A stretch of DNA of 64,000 nucleotides from Nitrospira sp. (GTDB lineage: Bacteria > Nitrospirota > Nitrospiria > Nitrospirales > UBA8639): positions 3,544,001 to 3,608,000 of the forward strand of contig CP058931.1 of the NCBI GenBank assembly GCA_024760505.1, in the 5' to 3' direction. The position numbers and the translations under genes are program-made. Of this stretch, positions 27,221 through 35,736 are shown in pieces; positions within the stretch are counted from its first letter, which is position 1, and each line of letters starts with the position of its first letter. Under the pieces are notes generated by a model that had not been told where the DNA came from, did not search any database, and was given only the letters and a program-made list of their open reading frames with translations.

Positions 27221-27307
27221 TCATCGCACCCCATGAAGCCAAAAAAAACCCTTCTCAGAACGACATGAGAAGGGCACACATGAAATGGCCAATGGAGTGG
27301 CCGCCAT
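27221..27307 (-). CDS. Candidate 28-residue pyr leader peptide overlapping the attenuator
   Basis: A short ORF starts with ATG at 27307, 7 bases after a strong Shine-Dalgarno AAGGAGAG, and ends with TGA at 27221-27223, one base before the pyrR ATG. It reads MAATPLAISCVPFSCR and goes on for 12 more residues; the U-tract of the terminator encodes the Phe-Phe-Trp stretch. Translation would carry a ribosome straight through the terminator hairpin and hand it to pyrR. The PyrR-binding loop lies directly upstream of the Shine-Dalgarno. No peptide function is implied; the act of translation may be the signal. Unproven. Confidence 0.6.
   Translation of the reverse strand: MAATPLAISCVPFSCRSEKGFFWLHGVR
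27241..27274 (-). terminator. Intrinsic terminator (attenuator) in the pyr leader
   Basis: On the minus strand the perfect 8-bp stem CCCTTCTC / GAGAAGGG (27267-27274 and 27249-27256, 10-base loop) is followed by eight T residues (27241-27248). It lies between the pyr promoter and the pyrR start, so it acts as an attenuator, not as the end of an upstream gene. Confidence 0.9.
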
Positions 27308-27322
27308 CGCTTGACTCTCCTT

Positions 27323-27342
27323 ACCCACCTCGCCGGATGGGT
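27323..27342 (-). promoter_or_regulatory. PyrR-binding RNA loop (anti-antiterminator)
   Basis: The minus strand reads ACCCATCCGGCGAGGTGGGT: a 5-bp stem (ACCCA/TGGGT) closing the loop TCCGGCGAGG. This fits the PyrR recognition consensus ARUCCNGNGAGGYU except for the first and last bases, which are C and G instead of A and U and still pair. It lies about 10 bases after the predicted transcription start and just before the Shine-Dalgarno of the leader ORF. Confidence 0.88.
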
Positions 27343-27357
27343 TTTAAAGGTTTCCCC

Positions 27358-27386
27358 ATACTATTCGCACAACGTTCGGCTGTCAA
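27358..27386 (-). promoter_or_regulatory. Sigma70-type promoter of the pyrimidine operon
   Basis: TTGACA (27381-27386) and TAGTAT (27358-27363) are 17 bases apart on the minus strand. Transcription would start near 27351, giving a leader of about 130 bases before pyrR that holds the PyrR loop, the leader ORF and the terminator. Confidence 0.8.
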
Positions 27387-27458
27387 GATCGGAAAAGGGG
27401 CATGTTCATCCAACGGGACCAACCAACATTTGAGATTTTGCCGTAGGGCTTCTTGGAA

Positions 27459-29240
27459 CTAAGACTGAACAGGATTTTGAATAATCCAGACCGCCAATTC
27501 AGGATTTAACCATCCATTCGGAAGTATCGTTTGGTGAATCCGGAAGGGAGGCAAAGAATCTCCTGCGGCAGAGTAGAGAATCTGAAGGCCTAGCCTCTGG
27601 AGATTCTCTTTCAGGACGGGGGGACCGGCCACACAACCGACACTCCCCTCAGCAAGATAGGTCCGTAAAAATTTCACCCAACAGTCGATCATAGTGGAAT
27701 TTGAATAATCTGAAAAGGGAATCCAGAGATAAATCCAATCATACCTGGTCGGCAATGTTTTCAACATGAGCGGCTCAAAGGGGATAAATTGAAAATTTGA
27801 AAACCACGCCAACCGGTCCATCCGAGAAAGCCTATTCCAAATAGATTGGGCATGTTTTTGAGCAAATTGTGGCCAGGTGTACCAGATGGTATGGATTTGA
27901 GTTTCCTGGAACTGAAGGCATGAACCCAATCCCGCTTCGCAATGTGCAAGCAAGACGCGTTTGGCGTGAGATCGTAAGTGAAAGAAATCCTGGTGTTCCT
28001 CAAAAAAATCATCCAAAAAATCAAAAACAAAAGGTTGACTTTCCTTTTCCCCGATCATTTCAGATTTATCAGGGTATAGTAAAACCGAAGAGAAGGCTTC
28101 CTGGGGAGTCAGCATAGGGGGTTTACTGGGAAAACCGTCACGCCAAGTGCAGGCGAACGGCTTCCAGGATACCGAATGGTTCGGCTTGGACAGCTGCCAG
28201 GATGGTCGAATAGTCAATTCCTTTTGTCCAGTGCCATCAAATAACCACAGGCCGTCCGCCGTGACTCCCGCTCCTCGATTGTCCGACACCGGCAGACCTG
28301 ACTCGGGTATTCGGTTAAACGATAGGCCGGAGGGATCATCCCACCAGGTGACTTTTTGAATCATCTGGTTTCTGACCGTCACGCAAACATGCTGTTCTTC
28401 ATCCATATAGCGAACGGGGAAACCGGAAGCGGGCAGCCAGTGGACCTCATGCGATCGTTCAATATCCAAAAACACTTCCAGCGGGGATTGTCCGGAAGCA
28501 ACGGAAGGGGTGAAAAATAGGCTGAAGAGCCGGAACGCCGCCTCGGAGGGATATGTCGGAATACCCCGGTATTGCAGGGCACGGCCGCCATTACTATTTT
28601 GATCATCGTAGAGACCTCGGATGAATTCAAATGTCGCACTACCGGTTCCCGGCAAAAGGGATAGAAACAATTCTACTACTGGGAGATAGTCAATCCGACT
28701 CCACTCCATCCGACTCATACATGACATGAACCTGGCTTCTTCAAAGGATCCATTGGGTAACACATAAAAGGCGTCCTTAACCTGGTGAATCGTGGCTTGC
28801 CCGTTACTGTGAAGGACGACATCCTCATCCCGATAGAAAAATCTGACCATGGCTAAGTCGGAATGCAAGGACCGGGCTGCCATCTGACGCAGGTCGTCTT
28901 GGGTGATCTGTTCCCAGCCTGGCCGCCGAGATAAATCTAAGGAAATGGTATTGACCAGCCCTTCCGGTTTAATCCCGACCCATTGCCCCCAATCCAAACG
29001 AAGACGGGCAGAGACAAGGGATAGCGCACCCGTTGGCTTTTGCTCCCACAAACATTCATGGAGAGGATTTCCCTCTGGATCCGCCAAAAGAATCCGTTGC
29101 CCATGCTTGCCATACAACACACGATGACCAGTGGGCTGTTCTAGGATACGCCCACCGGCCGACTCCCACTCCTGTCTATAGATCTGATTGGCAGGAAAAC
29201 GTAAGGCTTGGGGATGATTCAAGACGCATTGAAGGTTCAT
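27459..29240 (-). CDS. Uncharacterised 593-residue protein
   Basis: I do not recognise this protein. It has no signal peptide or membrane segment. The N-terminal part (1-80) has short beta-like segments (HRVLYGKHGQRILLADPEGNPLHECLW). The middle is rich in aromatic residues. The last ~170 residues (from SHAKRVLLAHCEAGLGSCLQF) alternate hydrophobic strands and helices in a way that recalls a degenerate Rossmann or methyltransferase fold, but the usual glycine motif is missing. It lies alone between proA (111-base gap) and the pyr promoter. The long open frame, standard codon use and lack of a competing frame support a real gene. Confidence 0.7.
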   Translation of the reverse strand: MNLQCVLNHPQALRFPANQIYRQEWESAGGRILEQPTGHRVLYGKHGQRILLADPEGNPLHECLWEQKPTGALSLVSARLRLDWGQWVGIKPEGLVNTISLDLSRRPGWEQITQDDLRQMAARSLHSDLAMVRFFYRDEDVVLHSNGQATIHQVKDAFYVLPNGSFEEARFMSCMSRMEWSRIDYLPVVELFLSLLPGTGSATFEFIRGLYDDQNSNGGRALQYRGIPTYPSEAAFRLFSLFFTPSVASGQSPLEVFLDIERSHEVHWLPASGFPVRYMDEEQHVCVTVRNQMIQKVTWWDDPSGLSFNRIPESGLPVSDNRGAGVTADGLWLFDGTGQKELTIRPSWQLSKPNHSVSWKPFACTWRDGFPSKPPMLTPQEAFSSVLLYPDKSEMIGEKESQPFVFDFLDDFFEEHQDFFHLRSHAKRVLLAHCEAGLGSCLQFQETQIHTIWYTWPQFAQKHAQSIWNRLSRMDRLAWFSNFQFIPFEPLMLKTLPTRYDWIYLWIPFSDYSNSTMIDCWVKFLRTYLAEGSVGCVAGPPVLKENLQRLGLQILYSAAGDSLPPFRIHQTILPNGWLNPELAVWIIQNPVQS

Positions 29241-29351
29241 GATGAGACATGGAAAAGCTCAGAAGGCAGATCGCCTCTGAAAACAAAAACCGGAGACGGG
29301 ATGGGTGTGAGAAACAAAAATTGGAAACACTGCATCGAACCGATCGGGCCC

Positions 29352-30662
29352 TTACTCCCGGACTTGACCGGAACCGTATACCACATATTTCGAACAGGTT
29401 AAATCTTCTAACCCCATGGGACCACGAGCATGAATACGGGTTGTGCTAATCCCAATTTCGGCACCCAACCCAAACTCATAGCCATCGTTCAAACGGGTCG
29501 AGGCATTGACCATCACGGTACTGGAATCCACCTCTCGCAAAAATCGTAGAGCCCGATCATAGTCATTGGTCAGAATAGAGTCCGTATGACGGGAACCGTA
29601 TTGGTGAATATGGTCCATGGCGCTCTCCATATCCTTCACCACTTTGATCGCCACAATGAGGGATAAAAATTCTTTGCCGAAATCGTCTTCTTGGGCAGGT
29701 TTGGCCTGAGAAAGGATTTGGCAGGTTTTCGAGCATCCCCGCATTTCGACCCCTGCCGCAATAAATTCTTCGGCCAAGGGCGGCAAGAATTTTTTGGCCA
29801 CTTTCTCATGCACCAGAAGAGTTTCCATGCTGTTACAGGTCGAGCAACGCTGAGCTTTCGAGTTGAAACTGATTCGTTGGGCCATGGCCAGATCCACATC
29901 TGAATCCACATAAATATGGCATACGCCTTTGTCGTGCTTGATCACCGGGATAGTCGCGTGCTGAGTGACCGTGTCCATCAGCGCCTCGCCACCACGAGGA
30001 ATGATGAGATCAACAAACCGGTGGCTTTTGAGCAGAGAAAGAACTATCTCGCGGTCAGTCTTGTCGATAAAGGTAATTGCTCCTTCGGGAATTCCAGCCT
30101 TTTGGGCCGCTTCCCCAAGAATCGTCGCAATAGCCAAATTGGAATGGTGCGCCTCGGACCCCCCTCGCAGCACACACACATTGCCGGATTTGAGGCAGAG
30201 GGCCGCTGCATCCGCGGTCACATTGGGGCGGGATTCATAAATGATTCCGATTACCCCAATCGGCACACGCACCCGACCGACTCTCATTCCATTGGGTCGT
30301 TGCCAGAACCCCATCGATTCGCCAACTGGGTCCCGTAACTGGGCAATCTCGCGAATGTGCGCCGCCATATCGGCAATTCTGGCTGGCGTTAGTCGAAGTC
30401 GATCTGCCATGGCCGTCCGTGAGGGATTCCCTTCGAATGCTGAAAGATCTTCTTCATTGGCCTTGAGGATCGCTTCTTCCCCAGCCTCCAGCCCATCAGC
30501 CATAGCCATTAACGCCGCATTCTTTTTCATGGCAATCAATCCACTCAATGGGCGGGCAGCCTGCTTGGCTCGCTGAAGCAATGGTTTCAGGTATTCCTCA
30601 GGGGAAAGCTCTTCCTCTTCTCCTGAAACTTCAAGTTCATCTTGAGATTCATTTGTTTGCAT
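29352..30662 (-). CDS. proA: Glutamate-5-semialdehyde dehydrogenase (gamma-glutamyl phosphate reductase)
   Basis: ProA reduces gamma-glutamyl phosphate to glutamate semialdehyde in proline synthesis, using NADPH. The 436-residue protein has the ALDH-fold markers GVIGIIYESRPNVTADAAALCLKSGN, RGGSEAHHSN, IPRGGEAL, the catalytic cysteine in KAQRCSTCNSMETLL and the C-terminal TTRIHARGPMGLEDLT. A charged 20-residue N-terminal extension precedes the family start. proB is not next to it; proC lies 5 kb away with an insertion sequence between. Confidence 0.97.
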   Translation of the reverse strand: MQTNESQDELEVSGEEEELSPEEYLKPLLQRAKQAARPLSGLIAMKKNAALMAMADGLEAGEEAILKANEEDLSAFEGNPSRTAMADRLRLTPARIADMAAHIREIAQLRDPVGESMGFWQRPNGMRVGRVRVPIGVIGIIYESRPNVTADAAALCLKSGNVCVLRGGSEAHHSNLAIATILGEAAQKAGIPEGAITFIDKTDREIVLSLLKSHRFVDLIIPRGGEALMDTVTQHATIPVIKHDKGVCHIYVDSDVDLAMAQRISFNSKAQRCSTCNSMETLLVHEKVAKKFLPPLAEEFIAAGVEMRGCSKTCQILSQAKPAQEDDFGKEFLSLIVAIKVVKDMESAMDHIHQYGSRHTDSILTNDYDRALRFLREVDSSTVMVNASTRLNDGYEFGLGAEIGISTTRIHARGPMGLEDLTCSKYVVYGSGQVRE

Positions 30663-31365
30663 AGCCTTATGTTTTCCTGAGGTAACAATATTTTATGTAC
30701 GGAATAGTGTTGAGAATACCTGGCAGTTACAAAAACCGTCAAGGAAGCGAGGATTGGACTGAGCGGACAATGACTTCCTACTCTACCAACATTGTGCACG
30801 ACTTAATCGAGCATGTATCACATTAAGGAGGGGCTACCTTCTTTTCAAAAAATATTCGGGTGGAGTTGATCCATAGGTTTCTCCTACCGCGGCCGTCCGT
30901 CTTTTTTGCGATAAAGGCCGCCATGGAGAAGAAAGAGGATTTACCAGGGACAGTAGCGGTTTATTCTTAAAATGTATGATGTCAGAGATCCAAAACCTGT
31001 TCCCTGAAATTTCAAGATAACGGTTGTTTTTGACTCGCTCATTAGTGCAACTCATAACGCATCTCACCACTTTTGAAACTAACTGCCAACGTTGCCATCA
31101 AATTTTTGCTTTTCCCTAGCGGGTAAAATCGGAACATTATTTTCGAATCGGTCCGGAAACCATTCATAAAGAGTCGAAACCTTCTGAATCCGAACACTTA
31201 GGTATACAAGAAAAGGGGTCCTGAAAAGCCTGCCCTCTGGGAAAGCACAAATGTGCACGATTTGAGCGTCTCCTTAAAAACCGTAAGCAAAAAACGGTTC
31301 CGACCACTATTGTCTTCATCTTATGGTAGAATCATTTTGGGCATCGGAGAAGTTGGAGTTTCATC
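30663..31365. other. Intergenic region, about 700 bases, no gene seen
   Basis: Short frames here lack ribosome binding sites and recognisable content. An inverted repeat AACCGT...ACGGTT with a 9-base loop occurs near 31278-31299, and an extended -10 box (TGG-TAGAAT at 31324-31332) lies before the next gene. Otherwise I see nothing. Confidence 0.4.
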
Positions 31366-31839
31366 ATGGTGAATGTAAAAATACCAAATCTTTCGTTTCT
31401 TGCAATCACATTGGTTTCATTTACTTCATGGTTTACCCTCTTTCCAGTGCCGGATTCAACGGTTGAGGCCGCCCTGAATTCTGAAGAAGAAATGACCGCT
31501 GGTGGCCAGGATCCAGTGGACAATTCGACTAGAAAAAGGTCAATTGACTTGCGAAAGACGCAAGGTTGGGAGAAAAGGTTATTGGGCGAAACATTTTCGC
31601 AGAACCATTTCCAAAAAAATCAATCGCAAAATAGCTCTCTGTTTCATCTGAAATCACCAGGGAAACTGCCAGGCATCGAATTCGGATTCGAAATGCATAG
31701 CATTCAGGCTTTCCAATCGGTCGTTCCTTCAGAGAATTTACCAAGAGCCCTGGAACTCAAGCGGGAACAACCTCTTCTTCTCCCTCCCTCAATCAATGCC
31801 CCGGATTACAATGGAGGGTTTCTCCGGTTCACCTGGTAG
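31366..31839 (+). CDS. Hypothetical secreted protein, 157 residues
   Basis: The N-terminus has a signal-peptide-like hydrophobic stretch (residues about 9-27, ending near VEAAL). The rest is polar, Ser/Gln/Lys-rich and of low complexity in places (HFQKNQSQNSS), with no motif I know. GGAG lies about 9 bases before the ATG and an extended -10 box TGGTAGAAT precedes it. It stands alone before tRNA-Phe. It may be a lineage-specific exported protein or a weakly supported reading frame. Confidence 0.5.
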   Translation: MVNVKIPNLSFLAITLVSFTSWFTLFPVPDSTVEAALNSEEEMTAGGQDPVDNSTRKRSIDLRKTQGWEKRLLGETFSQNHFQKNQSQNSSLFHLKSPGKLPGIEFGFEMHSIQAFQSVVPSENLPRALELKREQPLLLPPSINAPDYNGGFLRFTW

Positions 31840-31980
31840 GAAAGCCTCGTCATTCCTCATAAACATAAGACTTTGAACCCTCGCCACTGAGGTCAGGATG
31901 TCCAAGAATTTTTCAGATTCTAGAAATCCTCCGAACAGGAAAAAGTTGATGGAATTGATTGGAAAATGAAGAAGCCTTTG

Positions 31981-31989
31981 TGTTATAAA
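31981..31989 (+). promoter_or_regulatory. Possible extended -10 promoter of tRNA-Phe
   Basis: TGT-TATAAA matches an extended -10 element and would start transcription near 31996, about 25 bases before the tRNA. No good -35 box is visible. Confidence 0.35.
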
Positions 31990-32020
31990 AACAGGTCGAA
32001 GTCAATGGTTCTAGGAGTGT

Positions 32021-32096
32021 GCCGAGGTAGCTCAGTTGGTAGAGCACAGCCCTGAAAAGGCTGGTGTCCGCAGTTCGATTCTGCGCCTCGGCACCA
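32021..32096 (+). tRNA. tRNA-Phe (anticodon GAA)
   Basis: The cloverleaf can be drawn by hand: acceptor stem GCCGAGG/CCTCGGC, D arm GCTCAGTTGGTAGAGC, anticodon stem CAGCC/GGCTG around the loop CTGAAAA (anticodon GAA), T arm with TTCGATT, discriminator A and an encoded CCA at 32094-32096. All stems are complete. Confidence 0.98.
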
Positions 32097-32135
32097 CGAA
32101 AACAAAAACTTCACATGTCCTCCTGACCCACCAGC

Positions 32136-33155
32136 ATGAACCTTGTGAACTTTCCGACATTCAGGCCTCTTCGCATTGTTACTGAATCGTTGTTGATTCT
32201 TGTAACCTTTTTTGTATTGATCAGTCCTCAATCCATTTTTGCCACTGAAGGCGATGGTGTAAAATTGGCTCAAGCCTCTTCCCAACCATCCCCTCCTCCA
32301 AAAACCAGAACCGTTGTTGCCGACCTCCTAATGATCGACGGCGGGTTTTATGTGGTGCGAGGGGAACGTGGAGAAATTCGTATCGAAGTCACCCCGGAAA
32401 CTCAACTGGCGGAGTCATTCACCTTTGGCGATCGTATAAAAGCAGTTCTTTTACCAGACGACAAGGCCATTGCCATCACAAGAGCACAACCAGGGGAACC
32501 GATTGGGACAACAAGCAAAGCTTCCGTCACCCCGGCTCCTCCATCCACTCCCTCTCCAGGCGCTAAGTCGAAACCATCAACTCCCCCGACAAAAGCATCG
32601 CCGAATGTGCGTATTATCATTGCTGACATCTTAATGGTTGATGGAAATTTTTATATCATCAGAAGCGACTATGGAGAAATTCAAATTGAAGTGACGCCCC
32701 AAACCCAGTTATCCGAATCCTTCAAGTTTGGGGATCGGATCAAAGCAAGGGTCACCCCCCAAGATAAGGCATTATCAATTGTTCGCGCGAGTCCAGATGA
32801 TTTTCCTGGGATTCGCTTGGAGGAAGGCCCTTTGGCCTCGACTCCGACGGCACCTCCGGTTGGAATTGCCCCCGAAACAGAACCCCAAGGTTCCAAAAAG
32901 GACACAGCAACTACTGCTCCAAATGTTTCTCCAAAAGTTCGTACGATTGTGGCCGAGATCCTAATGATTGATGGAAACCTGTATGTTGTCAGGGGGGATC
33001 GAGGAGAAATCCGTATCGAGGTTACTGCTGAAACAACCCTCTCTGAATCCTTTAAATTTGGGGATAGGATTAAGGCCAAAATTTTGCCAAATGATACCGC
33101 ACTATCCATTGAGCGTGCCCGGTCAGATGAACCACTGGGGACCAAGACGCCCTAG
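32136..33155 (+). CDS. Secreted protein with three ~62-residue repeats
   Basis: The 339-residue protein starts with a hydrophobic signal segment (about 15-35). It then has three copies of one domain at about 57-118, 158-219 and 268-329, each reading V-R-T/I-I-V/I-A-D/E-I-L-M-I/V-D-G-x-F/L-Y, then G-E-I-R/Q-I-E-V-T and SF-K-FGDRIKA. The copies are joined by Pro/Thr/Ser-rich linkers. The repeats look like small beta-barrels in strand pattern. Function is unknown; the linkers fit an exported or periplasmic protein. It begins 39 bases after tRNA-Phe with no clear ribosome binding site. Confidence 0.75.
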   Translation: MNLVNFPTFRPLRIVTESLLILVTFFVLISPQSIFATEGDGVKLAQASSQPSPPPKTRTVVADLLMIDGGFYVVRGERGEIRIEVTPETQLAESFTFGDRIKAVLLPDDKAIAITRAQPGEPIGTTSKASVTPAPPSTPSPGAKSKPSTPPTKASPNVRIIIADILMVDGNFYIIRSDYGEIQIEVTPQTQLSESFKFGDRIKARVTPQDKALSIVRASPDDFPGIRLEEGPLASTPTAPPVGIAPETEPQGSKKDTATTAPNVSPKVRTIVAEILMIDGNLYVVRGDRGEIRIEVTAETTLSESFKFGDRIKAKILPNDTALSIERARSDEPLGTKTP

Positions 33156-33402
33156 AGCCCAGGCTTCCTTTTCCCCGAATAATCCATCGTTTCATTTTTC
33201 AAGATCACGAAACATATGTTTTTCTCTTTTTGAGAAACCGCCAACGCGGAATGGCTCCATTCCTGAATCTCTGGATGGGCGAACTAACGGGGGGAGAATG
33301 GAATTGGGAAAAAACTAAAACAAGGAGAATAGACCAAGGAAGAAGGCCACGGAGTAAGGCCACCGGAGTAAGGCTAAATATCAAACGCAGAATATGAAGG
33401 AG

Positions 33403-34149
33403 TTAAATATCCACTTGCGAGCTTTTTGCTTCGCGCTTCACAACCTGTTGAAGGATGTTCCGATAGGCTCTAATCCGCTTGACATATTTTACAGGCTCCC
33501 ATCCACGGGCATAACGATGAGGCAGGTCCTGGTAATATTCCTTATGAGCTAAAAGGGGAAGAATGCTTTTAATGTCTTCCCACTGATTGGAGTTTTTACC
33601 TAAACGCTCAGCAAGCAATCGAGCATCGTTAATATGACCCATCCCGACATTGTAGGCTGCAAGCGCAAAGAACATGCGATCCGGCATGCGAATGTGGTCA
33701 GGAACCCGCTTTTGCAAATAGGACAGATAACGAGCCCCACCGGCAATGCTTTTTGACGGGTCAAGCCGGTTTGTGATTCCCAGATCCGAGGCCGTGGAAC
33801 GTGTGAGCATCATAATTCCTCGAACCCCTGTTGGACTGACGGCCTTGTGATTCCATTGAGACTCTTGATAGGCCATGGCCGCCAACAACATCCATGAAAT
33901 ACCTGATTTTTTTTCAGCCTCCTGAAATTCTTCACGGTAGGAAGGAAGCCTAGTCTCGATATGTCGCAAAAAGGTCTTTACCTCATATGCGGGCAGATTT
34001 GTTCCTAATTGCGCAGTCCGCTCCTGATGGGAAAGGTAATTTCGATCATGATGGGGAAGCTCACAAAGGACCAACAGAACTCCCAATAAGGTCAGGACCA
34101 GACCGATTTGTTTACCGACCTGTTTAATTGTTTCCATGACCACCATCAT
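33403..34149 (-). CDS. Membrane-anchored lytic transglycosylase (MltF/Slt-type catalytic domain)
   Basis: The enzyme cuts peptidoglycan glycan strands, forming 1,6-anhydro ends. The 248-residue protein has one N-terminal membrane segment (about 12-29) and a C-terminal SLT domain. The catalytic Glu is Glu96 in AAMAYQESQWN, followed by SPTGVRGIMMLTRSTA and FALAAYNVGMGHINDA. This domain is most like the catalytic half of MltF; the substrate-binding half of MltF is absent, so it is a short form. Two in-frame ATG codons (34149, 34137) could start it. The IS5-family element lies 220 bases upstream. Confidence 0.92.
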   Translation of the reverse strand: MMVVMETIKQVGKQIGLVLTLLGVLLVLCELPHHDRNYLSHQERTAQLGTNLPAYEVKTFLRHIETRLPSYREEFQEAEKKSGISWMLLAAMAYQESQWNHKAVSPTGVRGIMMLTRSTASDLGITNRLDPSKSIAGGARYLSYLQKRVPDHIRMPDRMFFALAAYNVGMGHINDARLLAERLGKNSNQWEDIKSILPLLAHKEYYQDLPHRYARGWEPVKYVKRIRAYRNILQQVVKREAKSSQVDI

Positions 34150-34368
34150 TCCTTCCGCATCTACAACGAATCGTCATGCCAAACATTTGTCCTGGGTGTA
34201 TTTATGGAAGAAAACCCGCGTCGGATTTCAGGTTAAGAATATGGTGGCATAAAGAGGGGAATTAGGCAAGAAGAGTTTCCCCGATATTCCTAATATTAAA
34301 ACAAAACATTCCGGCTTTCTGTTGAGGAAACAATATCTTAAATATTTTCGACATTATCATTTAAATAA

Positions 34369-35624
34369 AGGCACCTCTAAAAACTTCCAGTTTTGGGGTC
34401 GTCCCTTCCTGCCCCTGCTGGTGAGATGGGCGAAACGCCCTGAACGCCGTGTGCGTGGGAGTGACTGGTTGACTGCTTGACGCTCAAGGCCTTCTCTTCT
34501 TCCTTTGTTAGGCCATCTGGTGCGGACTAGTGGCCGTGAGGAACAACACCCGTTGAAAGTTATAGACCAGATTTTTGAGCCCGATCTTGGCTCGAGCCCG
34601 GATCACCCCAATCGTTCGAATGAGCTTCCCGCCCATCGCCGTCACTTGGTGGCCGAAGACATGCTCGACGCGAACTCGCGTCCGCGCTCGACGCCGATTC
34701 CGCGCTTTTTGCTGCGACGTCAGAGGCTTGTCCCGATAGCCTTTTTCTTGAATGTGAGAACGGAGGTGCTGCCGCTTGAGTAACGCTTCCGTCTCCTGGG
34801 AGCGATACGCTGAATCCGCCCACACCCCTCGTCCGGCAGACTCCGGTTGCAACACGGCTTCCAGCGCCTGGCTGTCATGCACCGCGGCATTCGTCACGGT
34901 ATAGCGCCGAATCAGCTTGTGTTGCTTGTCGACATTCACATGATTCTTATAGCCATAGTGATGGGCCCCATGCTTGACCGTCCAACGGGCGTCGATATCT
35001 TTCTGCCGGCGTTTGGCTGGGTCCGCCTCCCACTCGGTGGGACTCTGGCCCGCTTTAATCGCCGCGTTTTCTTCTCGTGTATTCCGTTGCTTCGGGACCG
35101 GGACCAGTGAAGCATCGATCAGTTGGCCCCCTCGCGGTTGGAGCCCCTGATCGGCCAGATACGCGTCAAATTGCTTGAACAGGGCTTCGACGACGCCCGC
35201 TTGGGCCAAGGTTTCCCGAAACAGCCAGATCGTCTTCGCATCGGGGATGCGTTGGGCCAGATCGAGGCCGAGGAATCGCATAAACGACAGGCGATCTCGG
35301 ATCTGATATTCCGTTTGGTCATCGGATAAGTTATAGAGGGCTTGCAGCACTAAGACTTTGAACATGCAAATGGCATCGAAGGGAGGCCGACCGCCTTGTG
35401 TTCGCTTGGAGCGGCGAAGGACTTTGGCCAAGGCCGGCCGAAAGGCTTCCCAGGGTACCACTTGCGCGAGTTGCTCTAAGGGATCGCCCTTCTGACTGAG
35501 GGCCTCATAGCGGGTCGTGAGATCAAAAAATCCAAGTTGGCTCGGTGTCGACATAACCAGATCCTCCTTGGACACGCAGCATCCCATAATCGAATCCATT
35601 TGTCAGGAGTTTTTAGAGATGCCC
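34369..35624. mobile_element. IS5-family insertion sequence
   Basis: The element is about 1.25 kb with one transposase gene. Terminal inverted repeats are visible: GGCACCTCTAAAAACT at 34370 on the left and GGCATCTCTAAAAACT read inward from 35623 on the right, with one mismatch over 16 bases. ATAA occurs just outside both ends (34365-34368 and 35625-35628) and may be a 4-base target duplication; this depends on adding one base to each inverted repeat and is uncertain. The element looks intact. It lies between the transglycosylase gene and the small gene after proC and interrupts no visible gene. Confidence 0.85.
34508..35554 (-). CDS. IS5-family transposase
   Basis: The 348-residue DDE transposase has a helical N-terminal domain (FRPALAKVLRRSKRTQGGRPPFD, MFKVLVLQALYNLSDDQTEYQI, LSFMRFLGL) and the catalytic residues: Asp in QLIDASLVPV, Asp in VWADSAYRS and Glu in RVRVEHVFGH. 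I place the start at ATG 35554, 8 bases after a perfect AAGGAGG. A 15-residue longer frame opens at 35599, but it would begin upstream of that ribosome binding site. It appears complete and potentially active. Confidence 0.94.
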   Translation of the reverse strand: MSTPSQLGFFDLTTRYEALSQKGDPLEQLAQVVPWEAFRPALAKVLRRSKRTQGGRPPFDAICMFKVLVLQALYNLSDDQTEYQIRDRLSFMRFLGLDLAQRIPDAKTIWLFRETLAQAGVVEALFKQFDAYLADQGLQPRGGQLIDASLVPVPKQRNTREENAAIKAGQSPTEWEADPAKRRQKDIDARWTVKHGAHHYGYKNHVNVDKQHKLIRRYTVTNAAVHDSQALEAVLQPESAGRGVWADSAYRSQETEALLKRQHLRSHIQEKGYRDKPLTSQQKARNRRRARTRVRVEHVFGHQVTAMGGKLIRTIGVIRARAKIGLKNLVYNFQRVLFLTATSPHQMA

Positions 35625-35736
35625 ATAAGAAATTCGATCATGTAACGGATAGGATCATAATCTTACTTTACCAATCTTTTCGGATAATCCAATCAGAATA
35701 TTTAGAGACTTCTAACCTCCTCGAACTGCCTCTACC

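Noticed and set aside
26668..27279. Longer pyrR start at 27279 (MCPSHVVLRR...)
   Set aside because: It would begin inside the leader terminator hairpin, adds 20 residues not seen in PyrR, and has no ribosome binding site. ATG 27219 fits the family.
33340..33375. Short direct repeats (AAGGCCACGGAGT / AAGGCCACCGGAGT) in the gap before the transglycosylase gene
   Set aside because: Only two short copies occur, with no symmetry or links to other features; likely slippage.
35555..35599. Longer transposase start at 35599
   Set aside because: The perfect AAGGAGG lies between 35599 and the ATG at 35554, so the downstream ATG is the real start.
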